Source of the DNA: Xiphias gladius
Lineage: Eukaryota; Chordata; Actinopteri; Istiophoriformes; Xiphiidae
NCBI RefSeq assembly: GCF_016859285.1
Contig: NC_053415.1
Span: forward strand, 11,042,501 to 11,106,500
Reading direction: 5' to 3'
Length of the DNA stretch: 64,000 nt
Part shown: piece by piece, positions 16,780 to 29,285 of the stretch
Layout: each line of letters starts with the position of its first letter
Numbering within the stretch: position 1 is the stretch's first letter
Notes under the pieces: model-generated
Database searches by the model: none
Seen by the model: the letters and a program-made list of their open reading frames with translations, nothing else
Told to the model about the DNA's origin: nothing
Program-made: the position numbers and the translations under genes

Positions 16780-17260
16780 TTAGTCAACCTGCAGGGCTTG
16801 CCAAAACTAACACAGGCTCCTTGTGCAAAGCGGCAGCACACCCTGGTAGGTAACCAAAGCGCGAGTCCGCGGCTGGCGACGGACGTTTTCACGGAACACG
16901 CCAACGGCAGGAGGAGCTGGGAGCCCCCCCCCTGCTCGCACCGGCTGGACTCCCCGGCGAAGCCCGATGGACTGACGAGCCGGTTTTGTCGCCTCGGCAG
17001 CTGACTGCTCTGCTCGGGGTCATCGGCATGGAATGACACGGTGCTCTGTGAAAGGTAAGGCCGGGGGTGCGAACTTTGGGCCGCGACGTCGACATTATTC
17101 AAAAAAAAGTGAGGCCGATGTAAAACTTGGGACCGAACAACTTCTGGACGCGTCGCCGCCTCTCCTCAAATGACCGCGGCACAGGCGACCCGCGGAGAAG
17201 CGCTCGTTCTGGTGAACACTTGAACTTTCCTCCCCTCTCCCCTGCCACGCTTGTTTGCTA
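16780..17260 (+). promoter_or_regulatory. slc12a8: GC-rich candidate promoter and non-coding exon of slc12a8
   Basis: A CpG-dense stretch ends with the strong splice donor AAAG|GTAAGG at 17054/17055, about 850 bases before the slc12a8 start codon. This fits a non-coding first exon ending at 17054. Just before the donor lies ATGGAATGA (17029-17037), a minimal upstream ORF of Met-Glu-stop, which would be in the 5' UTR if this exon is used. No coding ORF here has family support. Confidence 0.5.
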
Positions 17261-17904
17261 ACTTGATTCAGGAATGACATCTTTTTAAATGCAGTTTCTA
17301 TTTAATGAAGTCACCGTACTGCTTATAGTCGAGTTTAATTGTGGCTCAGGGATGTTTAGAGAAGGAGAGGCTGCACATTTCACCTGTGCCACGAGGAAAC
17401 CTTAAATTGACACGTTTGCCAATTAGGTTCGGCCTCGCCTGTGTCTAAAACCAAAGCCGCTGAGTTTTGTCACAAAAATACATGAAAAAAAAAAAAAAGA
17501 GCTCAAACCTAAATCTGTTTACCGCTGTTTTATGTCTGATGCTAATAACGCCTGTTTTTCTGTCATTGGGCCGATTTATGATTTCAGCTGTCGATAAATA
17601 CCCCGCCCTCCCCTCATCATTGACGCCTGTTCACTGCAGAGTCAGGAGCACACCCTGCTGTATCCGGGTGTCCTCGCCGGGATAGGCGGGACCGGTAGAC
17701 TGTCATTTCATGGTTCCAAGACAAACCCGGCTAACTTCTTCAGCAGAGCAAACTAATGGGGTCACTCATGAATGAATCTAAAACCCTCAGTTGATTTATT
17801 TATTTATTTATTTATTTTTTTCCCTCTCATGTCGTCATTTAACATATAGTTAAGTCGGCGCAAACACCTGAAGGGGAGACGCCTGTTTGCACCTGTGGGT
17901 TGCA

Positions 17905-20900
17905 ATGGATACCCTGCCATTAGGTTGGACTGTGCAAACAGATGGCCAGGAGGGAGATGGGGCAGGGCTGTTGAAGGGGGGAGGCGCTGACATCAACACA
18001 AACACACATGTCCATGATCTGTTTCATGAGGATGCACAGGTAAGATGTGTGTGTGCCCCCACCGCCCCCCCCATAGCTGAAATATTTCCCAGACTCATGG
18101 CGATGGAGGTCAGAATATGATGTGATGATTATGATAACGACTTGCTGCCGTTAAACTAAAGCCTCTTTAATTTTTGTCATCCAGTGTAACGGTTGTGTTT
18201 ACTGTGTTTAGGGCTTCCAGCAGTCAGGCCAGCCGTGGTGGAGGATCAAACTGTTTGTGTGGGAGCCGGTGCTGTTCGGCACCTGGGATGGAGTCTTCAC
18301 CACCTGCATGATCAACATTTTCGGTGTGGTTCTATTCCTGCGCACCGGCTACTTGGTGGTGAGTTCCCACTGTGTTTCACTGTGTGTGTGTGTGTTAGCC
18401 AGTTCTACGGCCATATCCAGTCAGAGCAACTGCAGACTCTCACCTTGTTTTGGATTAGAAAGAAGCCAAAGACATAAAAGAAATGCTGTGGATGAAAGGG
18501 ACAAAATAACTAACCTGTCAGATTTGAACTGAACTTAAAGAAAAGTTTGGTGTTAAAACAATTGACGAAACCTGCGAATGAATGTCCCCGGGTGGATTTT
18601 GTCCTTGACTTGGACATCAGAGGACTAGGTTCAACATCTACACCAATGACTTCAAAAAAAAAAAGGAATTAACAAAAAAACAAAATGACATCCATAAACA
18701 ATTCTATAAACATACAAAGTCAATTTTGATACCCCAGCTCCCACAATTCAAGTCCTGTCGTATATTATAAACTGAATGGTGCATTCAGGCGCCGCTGAAA
18801 AGACTGCCCGGTGGTTGCAGCCAACAAGCAAGCACGGACGACTCCATGTCAGACCTTCCCACCATTGCATTACCCATCATCTGAAAACACGTCTGTCATG
18901 GCATTGCAGCCTGGGAGCAGAGCCTACATGGTCCACATAAGAATGCGTAGATGGTAGCCAATATCATATTATTGATGACATTGGCTGGAATGATGGGGCA
19001 CTATTTGCAGACTGCCGCTTTATATATGGGGTATGTAAACATCCATTCATGGCTGATTTAAAGGAGTAGGCCGGTAGGTGAAACGGAAAGGACTGCATGT
19101 TTTGCACATTTTCACTTTCACAGTGTATAATATCTAGCCTCAAGTTTGGTAGTAGTGTCTGCTTTTCACGTCTTTGTTCAGCTCTGTTGAAGCATCCGAT
19201 TTTTATTCTTAGCTGCAAACCATCATTAAGCATGTGACACCCTGTCACTGGATCCCAGTCACTGTAATGTGCATGTGTCATCACAGGACATAGCTACAAA
19301 GCCTGTGATCTTAATTGCAACATCTGTTTGGGTTTTGCCTGATTGATAAAATAAGGTTTGCCGTGTGGGAGACAGGGTGTCTTATCCAGAGCGAGACTCT
19401 TCTTATCATAAATGACCTGCTCATTGTTGTGCAGAGGGAAAGACTGTAGCTCAGTGAACATGTTTTGCCTGTGTTGATGGCCCTGACTTCAGCAGAAGGT
19501 CAGGGCCATGTCCCCTCCCTAGTTTTTCCTTGTTTAATTTCTTATTTTTTTTTAGGCACTTTATGCTTTCTTTTAAACATGTGACAGGGAAGGGGAAACC
19601 TTGGACTACAAACTGGGGACATCGCGATTCATGGTTGACACCTTAACCCCTAGCACACCAGGAATCCCCATTGTCCTTAGTTTTCATTAACATCAAGGCT
19701 ACAATCGGAAGTATGAGGAAGTGAAAATTTAAAGTTGGGCAGTTCCCTTTTGGTAATATTGCTTTAAAGCAGCAAGCAGAAGGGGGATAAAGTAATTTAA
19801 AAAAAAACATTTTGAATAAACATTTTCTTCTAGTTTTTTTCAGAGAACATTCTAAGTTTTAAACACATTGCAGCTGACAGTTTCAACACACAAGCACAGG
19901 AGGTACAACGCAAATTTTGGCTGTTTTAGATATGAATTAAAATATCGATGTCGAGTGTGCAGACTAACAGCAGCGTAACATACAAATATGAAGCAAAGAA
20001 AGAAAAATTAGCAGACCTAGAAGCTCAAAAAATAAGGGAAAAAAATGTGAAGCTAATTCATGTAGAAGGGAGTTGTATACAAAGCATCAAGCAAGTACAG
20101 TATATGAAGTCAAGGTGTGCAGATATGTTTAGCACAAGCTGTGAGACACTCAACTTTATTCCATTTACAGCTGTAGACATCTTATATGTGCATGGGTGAC
20201 TGTTTTTCGTCATTTTGTCTCCTGACATCCCCCAGGGGAACACGGGTGTGCTGCTCGGGATGCTCCTGGTCTCCTCGGTCGTGCTGGTTGCTCTAGTGAC
20301 GGTGATGTCGGGGATCGGAGTGTGTGAGCACTGTGGCATTGGGAGTGGAGGAATTTACTCTATGATCTCCACCGTCCTGGGTGGCAGGGTTGGGGGCACA
20401 ATGGGCCTCCTTTATGTGTTTGGACAGGTGAGTATTTTCGAAGGCTGTAAATTAATCTTTTTTGTTTGAAGCTTTTTGTTTTATAGTACAACTAACCCGT
20501 TTTCATTAGTAGCTAACTAACAACTTCCCATGTTATCTCCTGATTCGTGCTGCCTCCGACCCGGCAGTGTGTGGCTGGAGCCATGTACATCACGGGTTTC
20601 TCTGAGTCGGTGGCGGAGCTGCTGGGTCTACAGACTCAGTGGGCGGTGCGCGGCATGTCGGCGGCGGTGCTGCTGGCCCTGCTTGGAATCAACCTGGCCG
20701 GCGTCAAGTGGATTGTGCGACTTCAGCTGCTACTGCTGGCCGTCCTGGCCGTCTCCACACTGGACTTTGTCATTGGCACTTTCACGCACCTTGACCCAGG
20801 TAGGGCTAGGGTCGTGAATATCGACGGGAAGGGTAAAGGGAGAAGGTAACTGGCATCGCGGGAACTGTTAAATTAGTGCTGCTGTTTTGGGCCAGTGTTC

Positions 20901-23900
20901 AGTGTCTGCCAATACTTTGTAGTGGCATTTTCAAGCCAAAATAATCCTCAAATTATTCAGCGGTAGAATTATATTAATATTAAAGCCTCTGAAGCAGCAT
21001 TTAGCTAGGTTACAATTATATAGGGATTTAGTTAAGTTAGTTAATTGCTGCATGGCATTGCAGAAATTGTTGGAACGCAGCTCTTGTTATTGTCATTAGT
21101 TCCACCTGTACTTTTGCTGCCACAACAACCCGACAGTTTAGGAAACAGTAACAAAACATGAGTACTATGATGCTAGCAAGGCTGTGAACATTCAGGTTAG
21201 CAAGATTTATTCAGAAAGTAGAATGAGAGGACTGGCACGAGATGACCAGAGTTTTGAGAGGGAAGAAAAGCAGTAAATATGTAAGTAAAAATCCAAAATA
21301 TGAAAAAAGTACATGTTGCCCTTGAGCTCTCAGTTAATGTAGATATACAGCCCTGTGTCTTTTGTGTGGATAAACTTTGGACAAAGTTAAACTCCCATTT
21401 TTCAAACTTTCACATCAGTAACTAATGAGAAACGTGAGGAGAAACATGCATCTCACATTCTAGACAGCCTCGGCTCTTTTTGTTACACGTTTCCACAGTA
21501 TTGTTACCAGTTGATAAAAATGCAATGAATGTATGCGTCCTAGGGGGGGGTCCCGAAATTCTCGCAGCTTCCAAAAGGGCGACACGACAGGAAACATTTC
21601 AGGACCAAGCGAACTAGACTTTGGGCTAGATTTGTCAATATCTGTGACCTGTCGAGACCAGTAGGTGTAGCTGTAGTATCACTTTTTTTTAGGTAGTGTT
21701 GGTACTGAGACTAGATCTCTGCACTTCACTTCCTCACGAAACTGGTGTCTGTGAACAACTTTTTTTTTTTTTTTTGCTTCATATTTAACCCATTTTTGTC
21801 ATGTTTGTTAGCCTGTTAACCTGTTTGTCGTCAGTGAGAACTTTCTTTCGCCTAAGTGACAGGAAACTTGGGGAACGGGCTGTTTTTCTCCTTTTGAGGC
21901 CAAGTCTGAGACTGTTTGTGTGTTTACTGGGATGATTTTTTTCTTTTTCATTTTTCTCTTTTTTTTTTTCTTTTTTTTTTTGTGGTGAGGAAATGTTGCC
22001 TTTTTTGAGCAGCTTGTATTCTTTTGCTGGCATTCAGGAAGTCATTTCCCACATTTCCTGTTCTCACTGATTATCAACGTCCTGTCCAGTGGGAAGACAA
22101 AAGTGTTCCAGAAGTCAAGCCAGTCTTTTTTTGTAAATAACACATTTCAGACACAAGAACACTCCCTGTGCTTGACATATTCATAGTAACAGAAATCTCA
22201 CATAACATGTAGTGCACACACAACAAAACATACATATACGTACACACAATTTTAGGCTACCTGTCCTATGGTGGGCGGTGGTTAATTTTTGCAAGATTTA
22301 GCTTTACTACTCCAGGTTAGCCTAGTGCCACTAAAACCAGGCTCTCATCCCACAACCCTAACCTGGACTGCTCCACCGCTCCCAACCTGGAGTGTTCTTT
22401 ATACCACAGTTGGTAGAGGCAAGTTTGCACTTTGCTGACAAACCGCAGTATCACCAGGCATGATGGCTTCTCCAGGTTTTTCCAATTAAGAGCTGATGTG
22501 TGTTTTGTGGTGACCTCATGGTTGGCAGCGGACCAGCAGGTCCCCTTGCTAGCCGAAACAGCTCAGATTAGCCGGCACTCAGTGTACGCCAAGGCACATC
22601 CTGAAGGAAAAAGAACCACCGCCAGAATTGTGTGGTCATAGTTTGATAACATGTCCCCTGTGTACACTTGGCAACGAGATCACCATATTAGGTTTCAGAC
22701 ACCATTGTACATCATTACCACAGCTAAGGCATGTCTTGTCTGCCAGCTGGTATACTATATCAGAATTTAAATGATATAGTGGCTGGTCTGTATGCTTCGC
22801 AAATATTGACATTTTAAAACCAGACATCAGCTTGTCGAAATTTTGCATTATTTTTAATCGCATTATCATCCTAGGTTTCAGTGATTAGAACTCTCCGAGT
22901 CTGATGAGGTTCCGGTGGCTTTTGAATCCCACCAACAAAAATATTTGACAGGGAAAGACTAAATCACAAGCAGTAACGATTATTTTAAAAAAACATCAAC
23001 CGGTTAAATCCAAAATGCTGGTCTTTGTGTTGGCCTTTATTCTCTCATGGTAATCATTTTTCTGTCATCATCATGTAGTAGTGGCAGCCACCTGCCTTAT
23101 TACCTAAAAATACCTTCTAGACCACTATCTTAATGTCTACTCCTGATCTGAGGTTATTAATTAAAACAGCGACCCACCCACTTAGGGATATTATTATGTG
23201 CGTATATGAACTCTCACTAGTAAACTGACCTGGCTTCCTCATTTCACCAGCCACGACGATCTGTTAAGTGACTCCTGACGACAAGTCCTTCCTGCAGAAC
23301 CGTGAGAGGTGCCGTGAGAATTGGAAAAACTACATGGCTACAGCATGTAAACAGCTCAGAATAGTGCTTTATCATCCCCGATGGGGATCAGGAGGAGATT
23401 TCATTTCCCACTTTAAGTGTAATAAATTATTTAGTCTGGTCAGTAACACTGCCAACGTATTGCAAAGCCTTCTGATAGTGGTGCTTAGATGAAATGCAAT
23501 CTGACATGCATTACCCTGTCCCCATAGTTGAAGCCTATTCCCTACAGAACAGGAAGCCATAATATGCTCCTTGGGTCTGGGGTTTAGGGTGTTAACCAGA
23601 CTCACCCACATTTTTGGAAAATGACAAAGAGAGAAGGCCGGACGTGAGATCTGAGCCCTGCTGTTACTCCAGAGACCGCGACATTTCTCCCTGTGATCCT
23701 ACCATAATATATAGTTCTCATTCATCCCAGTGGGACATGCCCCACATCTGTAACATCACAGTCTGCCCTGTTCTCCATGCACAGAGGTTTATGCTGGGTA
23801 GTGTGGGAGACTGAGAGGTCAACCAGACGGAGCGAGAGGCCTCAGATGGTCGTGTAATCTGACTACACATTCCAGTCTGTATCAGAGGAATGCTGGACTG

Positions 23901-26900
23901 AGAAAGGAGCCCCACTCTGCCTATGCACTTGCTCTTCAATATATATATACTGAAATTTGGATACTCGCACCACAGCTTTGTCTTATACATTTAGGTAAGC
24001 CTATAAAGCAAAGTGATTATTTGCAGACTACATTAAGATCCTCCCACACCTCATTACACTATACGATGTAAAGATTGAAGAAAAATCTAGCTGAATGCAG
24101 TAAGAAACCTCCATCATGTGACTAAATAGCTGGACAGTCTGTACGAAGGTGGTTTTTACTCACTAAGACTACATCTAAAGCCAGGTTAGCAGCTCTGTGT
24201 TGGCACAGCACTGCTTTGAGCTAAATGCTAATGTCAGCAATGCTAACATGCCGATGTTTAGCAGGTATAATGTTTACCATGTTCACCATTGTAGTTTAGC
24301 TTGTTAGCATGCTGGCATTAGCTAATTAGCACTGCTTGCCCGGGAACCACAGTATTGGACAAATCGAAATTTTGACCTGATGATGGCGCTAGATGGAGGG
24401 AGGGTTAAGGGGTTGCCAAAATTATTACAACTAGTCCTTAATGTCGTCCAGGCTGACTTGTTTTCGTAGGTCTTTGTGCACATTATAGTACAGCTTCCAT
24501 CTAAAGTCTGCTGTATGCAAAATACTTGGAGGCAACAGCAATTTTTTTGCCCTGGGGCCCCAAAATAGTTTATTAGGCCATGCCCCATATATGAGCTAGG
24601 TATTTAGGGTGTGAGAAACCCACAGATAATGGAGAACTTCTACTTGAAAGACATATTTGTTTGCATTTTTTTCCACAGTCCTAGAGATCAAATGCTGAAA
24701 CCCCGACAGTATATTGAAACACTGAATTTGTGTTCATAGAAACAGTTTTCCTTATAAATATGTGAAGGCACTCAACTGAATAGCCAGAGAGTTAGGCATG
24801 GTTGAATGTTGGAGTATGATGTTGTAATATGGGTGGGGAGACCATAGTGCAGACATGGACACTGGATGCCCTGGATTTGTTAGATCCTGATTGTTTGGAG
24901 AGAGAGCACGATCTCACCGGGTCACAGTGAACAAGAGTGCGGGCTCCTAGTCCTGTTTGATGTCAGTTTTTACAGCCTCCTTAAATACCTATCCTGGAGA
25001 GTATGTGCACTTGGAATAACTAGTATGTCCAGCCCTTTTGGCTTTGGCTTTTATCTAAAGCAAAAGAAAAAATGAACATGCTCACTCTCTCTTTTCTCTC
25101 AATCTGTCCCTCTCTCTCGCTCACTCTCATTCTTTCTCTCAAACTTGGAAGCTGCTGAGCTTCTGAAAAGGGTGGTGACTTCCTTTTGGATAAACATGTC
25201 ATTAATCTGACAGAACACATTCTTTCCCATCGCAAGATAACCAAAGGGGAAATGTCCGGTGTTGTAACAAAGGCGGGCCCCTCAGACTGTGTGGTTTAAA
25301 TGTCCCTCATCAGTGCAGAACAATCAACAAACTGACCTAGACCTAACAAACCCGTCTTGTCTTTAGACTGTATATTTTAAAAGTGCATTGCTACCTATTC
25401 TTGTCATGTACATGTGACCATATCTTACAACTTGTTTGTCTTTGTTTGGTGTTTTCATATTGCTGTCAATGGTAAAGTTGAATTTTTGGTTTGCGTTGTC
25501 GGCGTAAGATTTAAAAAAAAATGTAAAAATTTCAAATGAGAATATTGTTCCAGCCACCAGCATCCTGTAGTGATGTACTGATTGTTAAAACTTTGTTTAA
25601 GGGGGAAAAGTAAGAAGTCTCTAACTATGCAGGTGTGATGGAATATTTGTCACACTTACAGTGTAGATATTGTTTTAAACTGGTGTCTGTTACTATAGGT
25701 CCGTCTGAGGAAAATCTCCTGGTGCAGAAATGATGTGTTTACTTTTCCAGTTAGTCTCAGCTTCTCCAGGAAGTGCAGCGCAAAAACTAACTAATAAGCA
25801 TCTAAGACTAAAGACGATGACTAAACACACAGAAAATTAAACCACCACAGAAATAAGCACGTAACACCAATGAAGCTGATTACATTAGATCACACTGAAG
25901 CTGCAGGGAGCAACAGAGAAACCCGGCTATAGCCTAGGACCACAGTCATTGGGGGAAAAAGGTTTATATAGAAGTTAAGGCTTGGACATTATTGTGTAGT
26001 TAGGGCTCTTTATACATCTTTCTACATTTTAAAACCTGAGAAGATTTGCTTGCCCTGGTTTTAAGAGTGTTCACCAACTTGCAGAGTGTAGAAGAGTTGT
26101 AATTAATTTTCTAGTTTCAGCAGATGGAGTGTTGTTTCCCACTTATCATTGACCTGTAGATGATAAGAACTGGATAAACTCCGTTTGTGGATGAAGATCG
26201 TGTGTTTACATCAGAATCTCCGGAACAGCTACCAGATGGAGATTGTAGCGAGATTGTTTTCTCAAATACTGAAAGTTGTTTCACAATATGAGCATTGTTA
26301 TCGGTAGGCCAATGGATCAAGTCCCATGCCAATCAAGTTATTTGACATAATGTGACGCAAAACAGAAAGGTGGTGGTGGTGGTGTTGTTGTTGTTGTTGC
26401 TTTTTAAAGTATATTAATTTCAGCAGTTGACAGGTTTATGCTTACTTTTAGGCTGGTAATCCTGCCATAGTGTTCAGTGCGGATTTGCTATGTGTGCTGC
26501 TGTCTCCTCTTCCAGAGCATGGTTTCATTGGTTATTCAGCCGAGCTACTCAGCAATAACACAAAGCCAGATTACAGCCCAGGAGAAAACTTCTTCACGGT
26601 ATTTGGGGTCTTCTTCCCTGCTGCTACAGGTAAGTACCATCTCCTTTTTATTATTATACTGCATGAAAAGCTTACAACTCAGAATTATTAAAGAATGGCA
26701 CATGCGCCGTCAACACTCAAGCCCTGCCTCCAACTCTTGCGGCCACATATGTCATGTAAAATACATTATGTATTGTACAGTATGTGGTGTACATTTGTGT
26801 GGTTTGTGTCCGTGTGCGTGTAGGGGTAATGGCGGGCTTCAACATGAGCTCAGATCTTCAGCGGCCTGAACACAACATCCCTGCGGGAACGCTGGCAGCT

Positions 26901-29200
26901 GTCTTCACCTCGTATGACAACATCCCAAAACACACTCCCAACACACGTAGACAACTATATTGTAAAATACAAAAACACAAAATAAAAACAAAAAACAAAA
27001 ACAAAAACAGCGAAGCACTACACAATAAAGTGAATACTAGAAAGTAATGAATACTAGAATCGCTGGCTTATGATTTGAACATTAACTCGGATTTTGCTCC
27101 CTATTTAACTACACATCATTGTCCAAGGCGGGTTTTGAAATATAACACCACGTTAGAGTTTCTCCATCAAGACGTGATTCATCCAAAAGGGTACTTTCTA
27201 GATGTTTAGATTTTACTTGTTACTTGTTCTCTCAGATCACTCAGTGGTATCTTATCAAAAGGGCAGCCCTTTCTGTTTTTACTGGAGAGAACAGACAAAG
27301 CCACATTCCCAGCATGGCTCTATCAGTCTCTTGTGGAGCTGTGATGACACAATTTTCCTATTAATAGTGAGAAAGGAGCAGTTGTTAATAATTCTGCATG
27401 GTGTACTGTTGGTGACCCACAGGTGGTTCCTGTATCTGGTCTTTGTCTTCCTCCTCGGGGCCATCTGCACCAGAGAAGCTCTGCGCTATGACTTCTTGAT
27501 AGCAGAAAAGGTAAACTTCCATCCTACCCTGGGAGAGAGGCCCTCCAGCAGAAGGGTTGAGCTGAGGGGACTCCCCACGATGGCTCACTTTGTTGATGTG
27601 GTGTGGTTAGTCCAGGTTCTGACTGTATGTACTTTTTCAAATGGCTGAGATGTAGGACTCTTAGTATTTTTTTTTCCTCTCATGTGGAAATACTCATAAT
27701 TTACATTATCCTCAGGTTCAAATACATGTAAAAACGCTGCAGTGAAAAAATATTTATTGTAGTGTTTCAGCACAATGAGGCAAATATTTGGTCCGCTTAT
27801 CATGAAACATTTCTCACCTTTATACCTGTATTTTTGTAAGGATATGATCAGATAAAATATGAAGATTTATTAGTGATTGTGTATAGGCGGTCTCAGCCTT
27901 CGTCACCAGCAGTCTGTATAATGTGTTCAGATTTGTCACTTTTGGATTGGGTGACATTCACCTACTTTTATCCTCTCTCTTTGACTTGTCCCTCATTGGC
28001 TAGTTTGCTGCAATGATTATGGAGAGCTTTCAGAAATGTATTAACATGCAAAGTGTAAGAGTGACACTTCATAAGTACAAAATTCTCAATAGTCTAGCCT
28101 CAGTTTATCATTTTATTCCGTATAATTATTTTGAATATGACTTTAATCTTGTGAAGTTTAATGCCTGAGTCAAAGTATCCTAAAGTAAAAATGAAATTAC
28201 TCATTGGAAAGTAATACTCAAACTATTCATTTCAAAGTGTGCAGCCATTTTACAAACTATGCACATACTGTTTGCCTATTGATTGGAGGTTTAATATGTG
28301 ATTTATGAATTCTCTGCAACAACTGAGCACGTGTCAGGCTCCATATGGACATCTGATGTGACTGAGCATGACCTGCTGAATTTACATAGAGCAGAGCTAA
28401 GGTTAGGGACACATACCATAACACACAAACAGTTTCAGATTGTTTGCCGTTAAAAGTGGGAGTAAGGGATTGAGCTGTGGTGAAGAGCTGATCAATGAGA
28501 TTTCTGGCACAGCTACAGTAAGTTGTCTGCATCAGGTTCTAAACTAGAGATGAATCAGGGATCGTTCGTACAAATGAACTTAACAACCAGACCTCAGTTG
28601 GTGGTTGTTCTAAAGACAGCCACAAGAACTTCAGCTCCAAATCAAGTTACTGACTAGTTGTCACCATATGATATGCGGACTGTCTGCAGTCAGTGTAGTG
28701 TTACTGTGAAACTGTGTTAAATCTGTTATTAATACTGACCCATTTCACCCACCTTCAAATTAAATAATTATATTTTGCTTTAACCAATCAGTGAATCATT
28801 CTTAACTCCTTGATCTCTCCATCAGCGGTTAGTTCTCATTGTTTTCATACAGAGCTGACTGCAGCGGAACTGAACTGGGTGTAGCTGTTGTGTGCTCTCA
28901 ACCCCACCCCATCCTCTTCCAGCCTCTGTTTGTTATCCTTCTTCCTCCAGGTCTCCTTGGTGGGCTTCCTCTTTCTGCTGGGCCTCTACATCTCCTCCCT
29001 GGCTTCCTGCATGGGTGGCCTGTATGGAGCACCCAGGATCCTCCAGTGCATCGCTCAAGAGAGAGTCATCCCTGCTCTGGCCTTCCTGGGAAGAGGGGTG
29101 GGTGGATGGACGGATGGAGTCATGAGGGGAGGGATTTCTGGACTTACATTGACATCATGCTGAAATATTAGCTAAATTCACCAGGATGTAAATGCAGATA

Positions 29201-29285
<85 letters not shown>

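Noticed and set aside
26824..27047. slc12a8 exon 6 reading on to a stop at 27045
   Set aside because: The donor GTATGA at 26912 joins exon 7 in phase to rebuild the conserved Ser-Trp-Phe-Leu; the read-through is intron with an A-rich repeat.
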